A stretch of 64,000 nucleotides of DNA from Tethya wilhelma (Eukaryota > Porifera > Demospongiae > Tethyida > Tethyidae). Shown here piece by piece: positions 21,786 through 32,734 of the stretch. Each line of letters begins with the position of its first letter. The first letter of the stretch is position 1. The position numbers and the translations under genes were made by a program. Below the pieces are notes generated by a model, which saw only the letters and a list, made by a program, of their open reading frames with translations, was not told where the DNA came from and ran no database searches. The DNA lies in contig CAXIPT010000007.1 in assembly GCA_964030475.1 (NCBI GenBank), positions 2,860,463 through 2,924,462 of the forward strand, given 5' to 3'.

Positions 21786-22624
21786 AAAGCCCCTCTAGCA
21801 TATATTACCCATCTGGGACGTTTCCCACAGTACAGCTTCGTCTATTGTGTCCAGCTTGTTTTCAGAGAGAACACACTACCTTCCTTCGTTTTACTCGTGG
21901 TTTGTCAGTGACAGCATTGTCTGATTCACCATCTACTGTTGGTGGTGTTACAGTGGATGATGCAGCAGGTTCGACTCTAGGTTTTGGTGGGGTTGTTGCC
22001 ATGTAATCTGCTGGTTTTGGACACACAGAATCTTGGTGTTTTTCGTCAACAAACTCTCGGATTTTCTCATAGAAGTAAACTTGTCTCCCTTTGCTGACTC
22101 CTACTGGTGTAATTACTTCTGGCATATCAGATGGGTTTGGCCTCCAGTCTTTGTTTTTGAGCATTAATCTCTGCTCTGTTTTGTCACTGTCACTGTGCTC
22201 CTTCATGGAAATGTAACCAGGAGTTTTGGAATCAAAGACAAAGTTGTGGTACATCTTGATTCCCTTTATTGCAGTTTGTTTGAAGTCATCATTGAAAAAG
22301 GTTGCCCAGTCATATGTAGGTACTAAGACTTTCCCTAAAGAGTGTAAAAAGAAATAACATTAAGTTGTTAAAAGTTAAATTTTTACTGTTTATTAACCTT
22401 GTTAATCACCAACCAACTGTGCATGGTTTACAACTGCAGAATCTTTGACAATGCGAGCAATGTCATCCAGGCAGTCCACCTTGCTCCTTCTAATTGCCCT
22501 CTTTAAGAGGCCAAAGCACCAGTCTGGAGAGAACTTGGTGTGTTCAACAATGAGAAACGGCAAAGTAATCTTTGTGTTAAGACCGACCATGACTCTCCAT
22601 GTTAGATATTGCATCATGTATCTG

Positions 22625-22632
22625 TAAATGTG

Positions 22633-22686
<54 letters not shown>

Positions 22687-22690
22687 CGCG
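22625..22690. repeat. (TG)n microsatellite in DUF7869 intron G/H
   Basis: On the coding strand it is (CA)n close to the acceptor ACATTTACAG. The same repeat with the same flank occurs at 7043-7150. Confidence 0.85.
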
Positions 22691-24179
22691 TGTGCACACG
22701 CGCATACATGTAACAAGATTAACATACCTGTTCTTATTTTGACCACTGCAGTTGTCGGCATGAAGGGTCAGTTCTGTTTCCCTGAAATTGTGATTGCTGA
22801 AGTAATGATGCAGTAGGCTAATGATGGTATTTGCTCCCTTGCCTGTGTTTACTGCCTTATCAATCAGGTAACTGAGCTAAAATGTAAAGTCCACTGTATG
22901 AAGTGTTAGTATTCAATTCATCCTATGTTCTTACCATTCTTGGAATGGCATTACAACCAATTCCAAATATTGCACACTTTCTTGGTGTCAAAAAGTAGAT
23001 GGGTCCCGGCTGTTGAGGGTTGTAAGGGTAGTGAAGCTGCTTGTAGGTAGTGAAACAGAGAAAGAATAATAACCTGCACCTGCATTTGAGTTACATGTAT
23101 ATAATACTGTACCTGTTGTGTCATGTCAAACTAGAAGTGGACTGCCATATTTTTGGAACATGGCTCTAGCCGGGAGTGTAGCTCAGGAAGAGAAAACACA
23201 TCATTGATAGTGTACTCCTCTTTCAAAGCCTTCCTTGAGTCATCACATTGTTTCTTGTAGAAGGAGCGTTCCTTGGTAGCTATCAATAGATGAGCTTCCT
23301 GTGTCTTAACAACCAACATACATGTGCATAGTTTTTATATTCAGTTAAGTAATGCATGCTAACAGCACATGCATGGTTAATTATACTTCTTAGTTATATC
23401 ATCTCTGTTTGGGCTTCTTCAGGTTTGTTGGCGGCTCGCAATATAGCTGTGCTGTTTTGTTGGCATTGCCAGCACAGATCTGTCATGAGCTTCATCCTGG
23501 TTATCTGCGGTACAAGCTGTCTCCAGTAACTCAAAAAGGTGGTTTCAGCCACAGGGTCTATTTTAGCCTGCTCGCATGCCTGGACGTATTGTTTGTGAAC
23601 ACTCTAGAGGTACAAAATGTTATTAATAATTTTGATTATGCTGTTATAATACAATTTGCATTTGTATACCTTCTTTGTAGTACATGTTGGTAGATGTTTG
23701 ATGTCGTCTCTTTTGTAGCCTGGGACATGACCTGGCAGTAGGAGGGCAAGCTCTTCTGCATAGTTTTCAAGAAATTTCACCACGTATTTGATGTCTTCTA
23801 TGGACCTGGCATTGTGTGGAAGCCTCTTGGTGTTTCCGTGCTCCCTTGGCTGGAGAATATGTTGAAGGTAGTGCTTCTTCAGTTGTTTTAATCTCCATCT
23901 CCCTGTATCAATGTCAATACAGCCTTTAGTTATCTTTTATGCATACCCAAACACAGTCTGAAAACTCTAAATAAAGCACACTGTAGACGTTTATCTTTGA
24001 AAAAGTTGATAATACTCAGACACAGATGCTCAAAGGATAATCTATAATGTATATCCCTCCCACATATCATCTGTGCCGGCCTGTATGATGCCTCAGATAC
24101 GCAAAACATCCATTATGCGCACATGCTTACACACAATGTTAGATAAAAGAACACGTACACCTGCACGCACCTAGTCTTG

Positions 24180-24300
24180 ATTTGCGTTTCTTGTAAACAA
24201 GCAAGCACACAGACTCACATACATACACTCACACTCACTCACAAACAAGCACACACACACAGTGAGTGTGAGTGTATGTATGTGAGTGTGTGTGCTTGTT

Positions 24301-24331
<31 letters not shown>

Positions 24332-24632
24332 AAAAGACTAGCTAGCTGTACAGTATGAGTGTGCATAATTCTACTCTATAACTTGAGAGCTTCTTGTGTT
24401 CAGCAAGGCTTGTGAGTGTATGTGAATGTGTGTGTGTATGTATGTGAGTGTGTGCTTGTTTGTGAGTTACAAACAAGCACACACACACACACACTCACAC
24501 ACATTCACATACACTCACACTCACTCACAAACAAGCACACACTCAAAAACAAGCACTCACACTCACTCACTCACACATGCACACTCACACACAACAACAA
24601 GCATACGCACACGCACACACACACACACACTA
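24180..24632. repeat. CA/TG microsatellites with long hairpins in DUF7869 intron B/C
   Basis: Alternating blocks such as CACACTCACTCACAAACAAG are followed by their complement. 24205-24310 and 24425-24530 can each fold into a long hairpin (e.g. TGCTTGTTTGT / ACAAACAAGCA). Open frames here are low-complexity artefacts. Confidence 0.85.
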
Positions 24633-25539
24633 TTACAGGTACATACTGATTCCATGTAAAGCTAGGAAGGTTTCCATGCAGATCTCTCGGCGGGAGTGAT
24701 AGAACTGGAGGTGGGTTTCTGTTCGTTCATGAGCAGGCCAGTGAGTCACAGTCAATGACTCCGCTAGGTGAGCATTAATTTGCCCCAGGATGACGAGGTC
24801 CAACTCCTTCCAGCTGGGTTCTCTGCATTGGTCTTGGTGTTGCTGCAAGTAGCTTCTACTGAATAGTGACGAACAGTTAAGCTTGCAACCACACCCTTCT
24901 TCCAAAAATTTGTCAAGCTTGTTGTCGTAGTTATCTTCGAGTGCAGAGAGTGAGAGATCTGCCGGAAGCGAACAACTGGGCTCCTTCAGAATCCTCTCCA
25001 TCCGTCGAGTGATGTCTTCATGGCTGTTGTTGGCAAAGAGATCCACCTCCACATCATCCTCATCATTGGAGTCTACAGAAAGAGAAATTTGTTCAGTTGT
25101 ATTATCAGTACTACGTTTACTTCGCTCTGTAATGTTGTAACCATGCTCTTGATCAGCATCACTTCTATCTTCAGGGCCTGAATGTGATTCATAGAAGAAG
25201 AATATCGAATGATGCACAGTACACTCAGTGCTAGCTAGTATACAAAAAGGAAAGTAGCTATTGCCAGGTAGCAGTAATTATTCATAAAAATAATTGCATG
25301 GGGACAAACCTGGTGTTGGTGGTTCATGTGCTGGTGTAAAGTCAGCTAGCTCTGGACTAGAAGACCTCGAGGTATCCAGATCGTCGATGCCCTGATCTTC
25401 CACATCTAGGTAGTCCTGGAAGAGCGATAGGAGGGATGCTTGATCATCATCAGTGAAGATATCAAAGTCCTCTCCAAATGCGTTGAATCTCCTTGCGATG
25501 TCCCGTTCCATGTGGTAAGTCCAATTGAGAAACTTCAAA

Positions 25540-25926
25540 GAAGCAATAAAGTAAGCGAGTGAGAGAGCAACAAGAAGCTTTCTTGCAAACGGGAGAGAAT
25601 AATGATCCTCAAAGCAGCTTATTGCGCAGCTGCCTCATATCACCGTGCTTGTACTTCGTAGTAACCGCACGTAGCAATGTATCTCCGTGCACGAGAAAAC
25701 TTCAAAATCATGATGGCTGACCTTGCTGTACTTTTCTGCAAATAACTCTGCAACAGAAGCAGCTCCACCCTTCAAATCTCGTATGCAGATAGCTAAATGA
25801 TGACCCACCCCAGCGCTGCAAAAAAATTAATTTTGCCTGGAATTGCGGAAATTCAACTAAAGCTGCGTTTTACTCATAACAAAGTTTTACTACATCTGGT
25901 CGGTTTTCCAAAATTGGGTCACAAAT
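25540..25926 (+). mobile_element. TIR-A terminal region upstream of the DUF7869 gene
   Basis: Starts about 30 bp before the gene's ATG and ends GGTTTTCCAAAATTGGGTCAC. It is homologous to 8966-9302 and 32051-32310. Its position, directly 5' of the DUF7869 gene in three separate places, suggests the gene and this terminus belong to one element. Confidence 0.7.
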
Positions 25927-26524
25927 TTCAATTTATTTTTGTTCTAGTTGATTGATGTTTAGTATGCACCTCTGCCTGCATACCTGCTTCAACAAAGACA
26001 AACTAATGTGTTAAAGTATTTATCTATTACCTGTATGATGGCTAATCCTAGCGTGGACATGGCTGATCCTGGAAAAATTTCCTCCAAAATTGGAGGGGTC
26101 AAAGATTAATGGACTTCCGAGCGCCTTTGGCGTTCTTTCTCCCTGGCTTTGAGTAGCATGTAAACTAAGTTCATAAATATATAGACTAACTATCTCTCTA
26201 CAACCGAAAGTGGTGCTAAGCTTCTAATCCTAGAGACTATAAAGAAAATGAGCTAAGAAATCTTAATAACACTATCGACATGGTCATGACCTTTTGCACT
26301 TCTAGACCTTGTTGAGCCCCGCTTACATTATTAGTTCCAACTCAAACTTGTTATTTTACTAGAGTGATACCTTACCTAGTAAATGCACAGCAAGTTTAAA
26401 TTACAATGCTAATTTGCTACACTGCAGAGCTCGCGCTATCTTTACAATGACGTCTCTAGACATCAATCGTATTTCAAATGCAATAATTAAAATACATCTA
26501 TAGCTGTCATTCGTAATTAAAGGG
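25927..26524. mobile_element. piggyBac-like MITE, left end truncated
   Basis: Homologous to 9640-10187. The first 50 bp are missing because TIR-A abuts. The right end is AAAGGG followed by CTAA. The right flank is DUF7869 intron sequence (ATGCATGTGCTGTTAACATG). Confidence 0.75.
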
Positions 26525-26611
26525 CTAATCATGCATGTGCTGTTAACATGCATTACTGAATATAAAAATTATGCACGTGTATGTAGGTTCTCAGGATACA
26601 GGAAGCTCATA

Positions 26612-27506
26612 TGTGACCTGTCAAGCGAAAACCTGACGTTTGGGAATTTCCGCAAATTTTGAGTTAGCTATTCCACGTATATCTAGGCCTTCTCTGGAGG
26701 CGCATATCAAAATTTGATGCGCATAGCTATAGTAGTTTTCCAGATATAGCTGTTGCAAGCAGCCCTGCCTCCACTCGTGGCTTCCTAGAAAAACGGTTGT
26801 AAAGTTGTTGCTAGGTAAACTATGGGCGGTCCGTATACTCTCCGTATCATAATTAGATCGTGTACAGTACATGCTGAATATTACCACAAACAGCCACGTG
26901 GCCAGTTTAATTATTTAGTGAGAAGTTAGTAGCTAGGAAAGAAGACCCAGGAGAAGGCTACTGGACTTGTGGAGGTAAGCGCTTGCTAGTAAAGTGGTAG
27001 ATTCTAGGTAGAGTAAGTTCTAGGAACTAAGATAAGCCTCAGAATAACCTGTATGCGATCGTGTACAGGGTGAGGCAACACCCACGAGCAGAAAGCTGCT
27101 CTATGTGGACGCTTGAATAAGGCAAGCATATTAGAAGCTTTAGCTGATCTCTCTGCATGTGCTGTACCAAAATTCTGTGAACAAAGCCTATAAAGCAGAA
27201 ATAACACTGAACAATAATTTATTTTTAACAGCAGCTGCCTATCTCGTTAATATTCGCTACGGTCTGTTGCACAGCATAGCAACTGTTCTCTGTGTTAGCA
27301 ACTAAATAGAAAAGAACTAGGCATCTATATCTCTGCAACTGAAGCAGCTCCACCCCTCAAATTTTGCGTGGAGCATGCTGAAATGTAGCGCAACCCATCT
27401 GTGCGGTAAAAAAAAATTCGCACAAAAACGCGAATTAAACTATAACCGCATTTTACTCGAAAAACAATAATTTCCCAAACGTCAGGTTTTCGCTTGACAC
27501 GTCACA
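26612..27506. mobile_element. TIR-B MITE, complete, 895 bp
   Basis: Terminal inverted repeats of about 34 bp with one mismatch. The left starts TGTGACCTGTCAAGCGAAAA, the right ends in its complement. Flanked by TA on both sides (possibly ATAT). The uninterrupted target is visible at 23270-23310. No protein is encoded. Confidence 0.85.
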
Positions 27507-27542
27507 TATATTGATAGCTACCAAAGAACGCTCCTTCTATAA

Positions 27543-28165
27543 CCCTTTACACCCGGAAATTGCAGGATGTGGCCACGTGATGAATTACTAAATTAAAATT
27601 TATTTTTTTGTACTAGTTGATTGATGTTTATTATGCAGCTCTTGCTGCATACTTCAAAAAAGACAAACTAATGTGTTAAAGTACTTATCTATTACCTGCA
27701 TGACAGCTAATCCTAACGTGGATATGGCTGATCCTGGAAAAATTTGCTCAAAAATTGAAGGGTTCGAAGTTCAATAGATTTCCAAGCGTCTTTTTTTTTC
27801 TTTCTCTCTGGCTTTGAGCAGCATCCAAACTAAGCTCATAAACATATAGACTCTACTACCACAAGTAGCGGTAAGCTACTAATCCTAGAGACTACAGAGA
27901 AAACAAGCTAAGAAAACTTATAGTCACAATCACGGCGATCGTGGTCTTTTGTACTTCTCGACCTCGTTGAGCTCCACCTACTTATCAGTTCCAAATCAAA
28001 CTTGGTATTTTACTAGGGTGATACCTTACCTAAATGCACAGCAAGTTTAAAGTTCAATGCTAATTTGCTTAGCTGCAGAGCGTTGCGGTGACGTCTTTAG
28101 ATGTCAATCGTAATTCAAATGCAATATTTAAATGACGTCTATAGCCGTCATTCGTAATTAAAGGG
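27543..28165. mobile_element. piggyBac-like MITE with ATAA target duplication
   Basis: Starts CCCTTTACACCCGG and ends AAAGGG. Flanked by ATAA at 27539-27542 and 28166-28169, inserted in the DUF7869 codons SFYK (CTTCTATAAGAAAC). The duplication is ATAA, not the canonical TTAA. Confidence 0.85.
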
Positions 28166-28303
28166 ATAAGAAACAATGTGATGACTCAAAAAAGGGTTTA
28201 AAAGAGGAGTACATTATCAATTATGTATTTTCTCCTCCTGAGATACACTCCCGGCTAGAGCTATGTTCCAAAAATATGGAAGTCCACTTCTCTTTTGACT
28301 CGT

Positions 28304-29106
28304 TTGACTTGCTCAGTGTAGTTAACCCTTTACAGCCGGATGACAAGTATACTCGTCATTTATTACATGCACGCGAAATACGGATGACGAGTATACTCGT
28401 CATTGCACCTTTAGTGCGCGCCTCCAGGCAATTAGCTGTGGCGTTATGAGGTCATTAACCACGAGAAGTCATGATCGCGGCGATCGCGACGATAAGTTTT
28501 CTTGGCTTGTTTTCTTTGTAGTCTGTAGGATTAGAAGCTTAGCGCTACTTGTGGTAGTAGAGGGATAGTTAGTCTATATGATTATGAGTTTAGTTTGGAA
28601 GCTGCTGAAAGCTAAGGAGAGAGAAAGTCAAAGACGCTCAGAAATCTATTGAGCTTTGAACCCTCCAACTTTTGCACAAAATTTTCCAAGATCAGCCAGG
28701 GGCACGCTAGTATAAGCAGTCATACAGGTAATAGATAGGTAGTGTAACCCAATAGTTTGTCTTATTTGAAACAATTATTAGGCTAGAGCTACAAAATAAG
28801 TGTCAATCATACAGTACTAAAATTTAATTTTTAATTCAGTATTCAACACATGCTCACATCCTGTAATTACGGGCTGTAAAGGGTTAAGGATGCCTCAAAT
28901 TTTAAGGAAGTTAAGGACATAATTAAAGGTTTACCCCTTCGTGTTATAACTATTAATGGTGACTGGAAGACCAAACTTAAAAACCATCGTATTTTTGTTG
29001 TATTGGATATAAATTGTGAAAATGAAAATGAAATAACACTTGTGGGCATGGCTACAGACAAAAATACATACTTTTTTGAATGCAGAGCTGAATTATTATT
29101 TGAAGA
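28304..29106 (+). pseudogene. Unidentified exon interrupted by a piggyBac-like MITE
   Basis: If the MITE and one TTAA are removed, an open frame runs on from before 28322 through VKDASNFKEVKDIIKGL, PLRVITINGDWKTKLKNHR and IFVVLDINCENENEITLVG to ELLFEE, followed by a donor-like GTATTT at 29107. A possible acceptor TTGCTCAG lies just before the MITE. It codes about 76 residues with balanced composition. I do not recognise the family; it is not part of DUF7869 proteins. Whether it belongs to a host gene or another transposon is open. Confidence 0.4.
28326..28883. mobile_element. piggyBac-like MITE with TTAA duplication, 558 bp
   Basis: CCCTTTACAGCCGG at the left and CGGGCTGTAAAGGG at the right. 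TTAA at 28322-28325 and 28884-28887. The interior is the reverse complement of the other copies, with extra ACGAGTATACTCGT palindromes near 28349 and 28390. Confidence 0.9.
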
Positions 29107-29576
29107 GGTATTTTTTTCACTTATCTAGTACATCTTAACCATAAAATATTAGATCTGCCCAGAAACTGGGGTACCAATCATTAATTAGTAAGAAATAATA
29201 CGCATTTATAATTAGGTGTGCAATATTTAGAAATAGGCCTATTTTTCTTGTTTCTACCTAATAAAGTTTGTAAGACCAAGTTTCCAAGCAGATTCAAAAT
29301 CTTGAAGATAAATACAATATTTTGACAAAATGTGACATTGTGAAAATAAATATTCAGCTCTGCATCTTTGCATTAAGGTTTTACAAAGAGGACATCATAC
29401 TGTCCCACCCCTGCGGGTCACATGACATTCACACTTTAAATATTCTCTATCATTGGTTAAACAATCAATGGATGTAAGGTTTTGGTGAATATTATAAATT
29501 TACTGAAGAGATATCCAAACTACAAATTGTACATTATTAGGCTATTTTAAAAGTTGAGCCAGCGTTAACTACACTG

Positions 29577-29675
29577 ACAGGTACAGTATATATATATATA
29601 ACAGTATATATACAGGTACAGTATATATATATAATATATATACAGGTACAGTATATATATATAACAGTATATAAC
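29577..29675. repeat. AT-rich tandem repeat (ACAGTATATATATA units)
   Basis: Short tandem units AGGTACAGTATATATATATA repeated about three times. Confidence 0.8.
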
Positions 29676-29687
29676 TCAAATTCAGGC

Positions 29688-29790
29688 TATTATTCTCACT
29701 ACATACACACAGCCTCACTACCCTTACAGCCCTCAACAGCCGGGACCCATCTACTTTGTGACAGCAAGAAAGTGTGCCACTGCTGTGAGC
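29688..29790 (+). pseudogene. DUF7869 exon F fragment
   Basis: Plus strand CCCTCAACAGCCGGGACCCA encodes PQQPGPIYF as in exon F (23011-22936). The flanks do not continue the gene. Confidence 0.65.
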
Positions 29791-30299
29791 TGATACCATG
29801 AGAAGTCAAACTCGAACTGTACGAAATACAAAGAAACGACACATAGCTCCCATTGAACACTATAAAACATAAAAACTATCACACCCCCACACAATAATTA
29901 CAAGGTAAGCTCATTAAAGTAATTTGCAGTACAGTAACCTACAGTCATACACATGTGCACATGCACATAGACACAGATGTCATGTTAGAAACAGACTGAC
30001 CAAGAGAGTGACCCCTGGAAGTGTGTACATGGCTCTCTAAAGATACATATAGCTAGTAGCTAGTAGTATAAAAACTGAATTGTCACACATTTTTGTTTAC
30101 TAGTATTTCCTATGATGGGTAAAAGAAACTAAATACATGATCTTTTCATGCACTTTTGGTCATTTTTATGTGGGACCATTGTATTTAATTCCCACCTGCT
30201 AACTTTACACTCAAGTTTATAGGTAATAACTTGCTTGTTGTCTTCTTCTTGAGTTAGCTTTTGGCTTTATTCTTTCTTTGCAGGACTTGGAAGAAATTT
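29791..30299. other. No recognisable feature
   Basis: AT-rich sequence; I see no gene, repeat or element boundary here. Confidence 0.4.
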
Positions 30300-30611
30300 T
30301 TAAGGGGCGCTTCATCAGTATGCAAATATTCTACTACAAACTCGTTTCACTACAACGTGAAATATGAATAATTATGACACAGAGAGTATACGGAGTGATT
30401 ATAGTACTCCGTAGCAACGTATTCATTGACCTTTTTTTGCAAATAAAACCGTATTGAGCGATCGGTTTTTTAGAGACCATATCTCTAAAAGTATAGCGCC
30501 TAGCTGCTTCAAATTTTCTTTTCCGGATCTACTTATAACGTAAATCCGAAAGAAATAATAATCGTGATTTTTGCCGGCAACTAAATCTGGTCTGTTTTAA
30601 AAAATTGGGTC
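30300..30611 (+). mobile_element. MITE ending in a TIR-A-like terminus
   Basis: Ends CTGTTTTAAAAAATTGGGTCACA, a diverged TIR-A end. It holds the hairpin-prone GAGTATACGGAGTGATTATAGTACTCCGT. The left boundary is not resolved. Confidence 0.5.
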
Positions 30612-30714
30612 ACATATTTTACCTTGAAAACATTTTCTAGCACAAAAGAAACACTTTTTCAAAAATTTACTTTTTTCGGAACATTGTCTTTATGTAAAAA
30701 CATAAACAGTTTTC
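30612..30714 (-). repeat. Satellite fragment
   Basis: Half a monomer in reverse orientation, right after the TIR-A end and before the palindrome-ended element. Confidence 0.75.
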
Positions 30715-31790
30715 CCAGTACGGTAGTACTGGGTACACAGGAATGGCACGGATGGCCCATTAGCGCAATACAAATATTCACGCGAATAACTCTGCAAAAA
30801 CTGAGCGCTTAGCACTAAAAGGCTTCTTATGCTACTATTTAGCTCTTTCTCTTTCTAATGAGCCCAAAAACATGGCCTAAAACCATCGCTAAAGTAACAA
30901 ACACACATATGTCAAACCTTCAATTTTATCCATCTTCTTATTCTTCTTCTATCTTGGCTCAACTTTTCTCAGAGACTATTCACTTTTAGAAGCTGATTCT
31001 TGAACAAATAAACTTGGTTTCTTCTGGGACAGTCACTTTTGCCATCGGTTTTTAGCGCCTCTCATTGAGTAGCTAGATACAAGGCGAAAAGCGCCTCTTC
31101 CATATGGCCGCCATTAATTTCTACACTCGTGCATAATTCATTAGCTTCTATATAGAAAATTCGAATTGACGACCCTTTCCACACACAAAGTGTGCATTAT
31201 TTGGAATTAAATGCAAGTTGCCTGGAACTATTTTGTGATACCTGGATGCTCTTGCTCTTCTTAAGAGATGAATCAGGACTTCGATTATTATAACATATAG
31301 AAAGGCAAGTAAATCTTTTGATACAGCTCCTGCCTCCAAATGACTGAGATGTGGAGATGTGTGTTTCACTTCAGTATCAAGCAGGCTACACAACTTTAAT
31401 ACTCAGCAGCCCGCCGTTCAGTAGTCTGGCTTGCCAGACTACTAGCTCAGTAGCTAGCTACACATACCAACTCAAATGTGATTTGTAAAATTATGGAAAA
31501 ATGAAAACAAACAAGTAAAAAAAAACATTGGAAATGTAATGAGACACAGGAATGGGGCTAAATTGTAAAAAGAACGCAAACAAGATGGAATTGCTGTTAG
31601 AGTGTGTAAGGAATTCTCCCTGTGGGCAAAATGAGGGACTCAATAAGGAGATTGCTAAATGCAGCCCATACAGGAAGAATTCTGCACACACTCTAACAGC
31701 CATTCCATCTTGTTTGCGTTCTTTTTACGATTTAGCCCCATTCCTGTGTCACATTACATTTTCAATGTTTTCTTTTACTTGTAATAACAA
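30715..31790 (-). mobile_element. 1.1-kb element with palindromic end, copy 2
   Basis: Reverse complement of 7437-8512. It begins with the hairpin CCCAGTAC-GGTA-GTACTGGG (30716-30735) and ends with the long palindrome (31515-31790). Satellite lies on both sides, so it inserted into satellite. Confidence 0.8.
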
Positions 31791-32050
31791 AGTTTTCTCA
31801 CGGTACAGAAAAAAAAATAAGTCTTAGAAAATTTTCCAAGACCAAAATCTACGCTTTTCACGTATATTTTGCCTTAAAAACGTTTTTTAGCACAACAGAA
31901 ACACTTTTGTGAAAATTTACTTTTCTTAACATATTGAAAATTTTAAAAAACATCTTAGCAAAAATCAAAGTTTTCTCACGATAGAAAAAAACAACTTAGG
32001 TGACTATCGATTCAGAAAATTTCTAAGACTTTTTTGACAAAAAACGTATA
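31791..32050 (-). repeat. Satellite fragment
   Basis: About one monomer in reverse orientation between the 1.1-kb element and TIR-A (joined at ACGTATA/TGTGACCC). Confidence 0.75.
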
Positions 32051-32310
32051 TGTGACCCAATTTTGGAAAACCGACTAAAACTTTGTTTTTAGTAAAAAGC
32101 ATTTTGGTTGAATTTCCATAATTCAGGTGAAATTGATTTTTTTCCAGTGCTCAGCAACCTGCACACGAGATTTAAAGGGTGGAGCTGCTTTTGTTGAGAG
32201 AGTTATTTGCAAAAAAGTGCAGCAAGGTCAGCCATCATGATATTGAAGTTTTCTCATGCACGGAAATACATTTCTACGTATGTTTACTACAAAATACAAT
32301 CACGTCTCAC
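32051..32310 (-). mobile_element. TIR-A terminal region, reverse orientation
   Basis: Starts TGTGACCCAATTTTGGAAAA and carries the GGTGGAGCTGCTTTTGTTG segment. Homologous to 25548-25926 reversed. Confidence 0.75.
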
Positions 32311-32722
32311 TCCCTTACTTTATTACAACTTTAAAGTTTCTCGATTAGATTTACCACGTTTACTTAGCTCTGTAACGTTGTAACCATGCTCTTCATCAGC
32401 ATCACTCCTATCTTCAGGGCCTGAATGTGATTTGTAGAAGAACATCGAACGATGCACAGTACACTCAGTGCTACAAGAAGGAAAGTAGCTATAGCTAGCT
32501 AGCATACAGTAATAATAATAATTGCATGGGGACAAACCTAGTGTTGGTTCTTTATGTGCTAGCTCAATGACAGCTAGCTCTGGACTCGAGGCATCCAGAT
32601 TGTCAACGCACTGATCTTCCACATCTAGGTAGTCTTGGAAGAGTGATAATAGATAACTGTCAGTGAAGAGGTCAAAGTCCTCTACAATTGCGTTGAATCA
32701 TCTTGCAATGTCCCGTTCCATG
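32311..32722 (-). pseudogene. DUF7869 exons A and B fragment, copy 3
   Basis: The minus strand starts MERDIAR near 32722, continues through DYLDVEDQCVDNLD and SSPELA, then after the short intron GPEDRSDADEEHGYNVTE. A CGA-to-TGA stop follows the start. It is inverted relative to the adjoining terminal region compared with 25.5 kb. Confidence 0.75.
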
Positions 32723-32734
32723 TAGCAAGCCAGA

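Larger units (their letters stand above)
21862..25511 (-). pseudogene. DUF7869-type gene (candidate DDE transposase), nine exons, one stop
   Basis: Exons (minus): A 25511-25310, B 25177-24647, C 23902-23670, D 23603-about 23410, E about 23308-23118, F about 23011-22936, G 22879-about 22730, H about 22622-22405, I about 22334-21862. Phases agree at A/B, B/C and C/D. The start is MERDIARRFNAF. A and B are acidic and hold CGCKLNCSSLF. C carries EHGNTKRLPHN and LLLPGRVPGYKRDDI. D has TDLCWQCQQNS. E ends FDMTQQ; F reads LHYPYNPQQPGPIYF; G ends LHADNCSGQNKNR; H has HTKFSPDWCFGLLKRAIRR; I holds VPTYDWATFF and a basic KRRKVV tail. These match the DUF7869 family as I recall it. D(FDMTQQ), D(HADNC) and D(FSPD) could form an RNase H-like catalytic triad; this is inference. 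A TAG stop precedes FDMTQQ in exon E. The exon D donor is unresolved. Confidence 0.75.
26525..28321 (+). pseudogene. DUF7869 exon E copy, split by two MITEs
   Basis: Plus-strand copy of exon E and its upstream intron. Pieces: 26525-26611 (ending ACAGGAAGCTCAT), 27507-27542 (TTGATAGCTACCAAAGAACG, coding LIATKERSFY) and 28166-28321 (KKQC ... HSRLELCSKNMEVHFSFD). Here the residue before FD is Ser, not the stop seen at 23131, which shows what the other copy lost. The sequence leaves the family right after FD. Confidence 0.75.

Noticed and set aside
24416..24659. Thr/His-rich frames
   Set aside because: Low-complexity translation of CA repeats in an intron.
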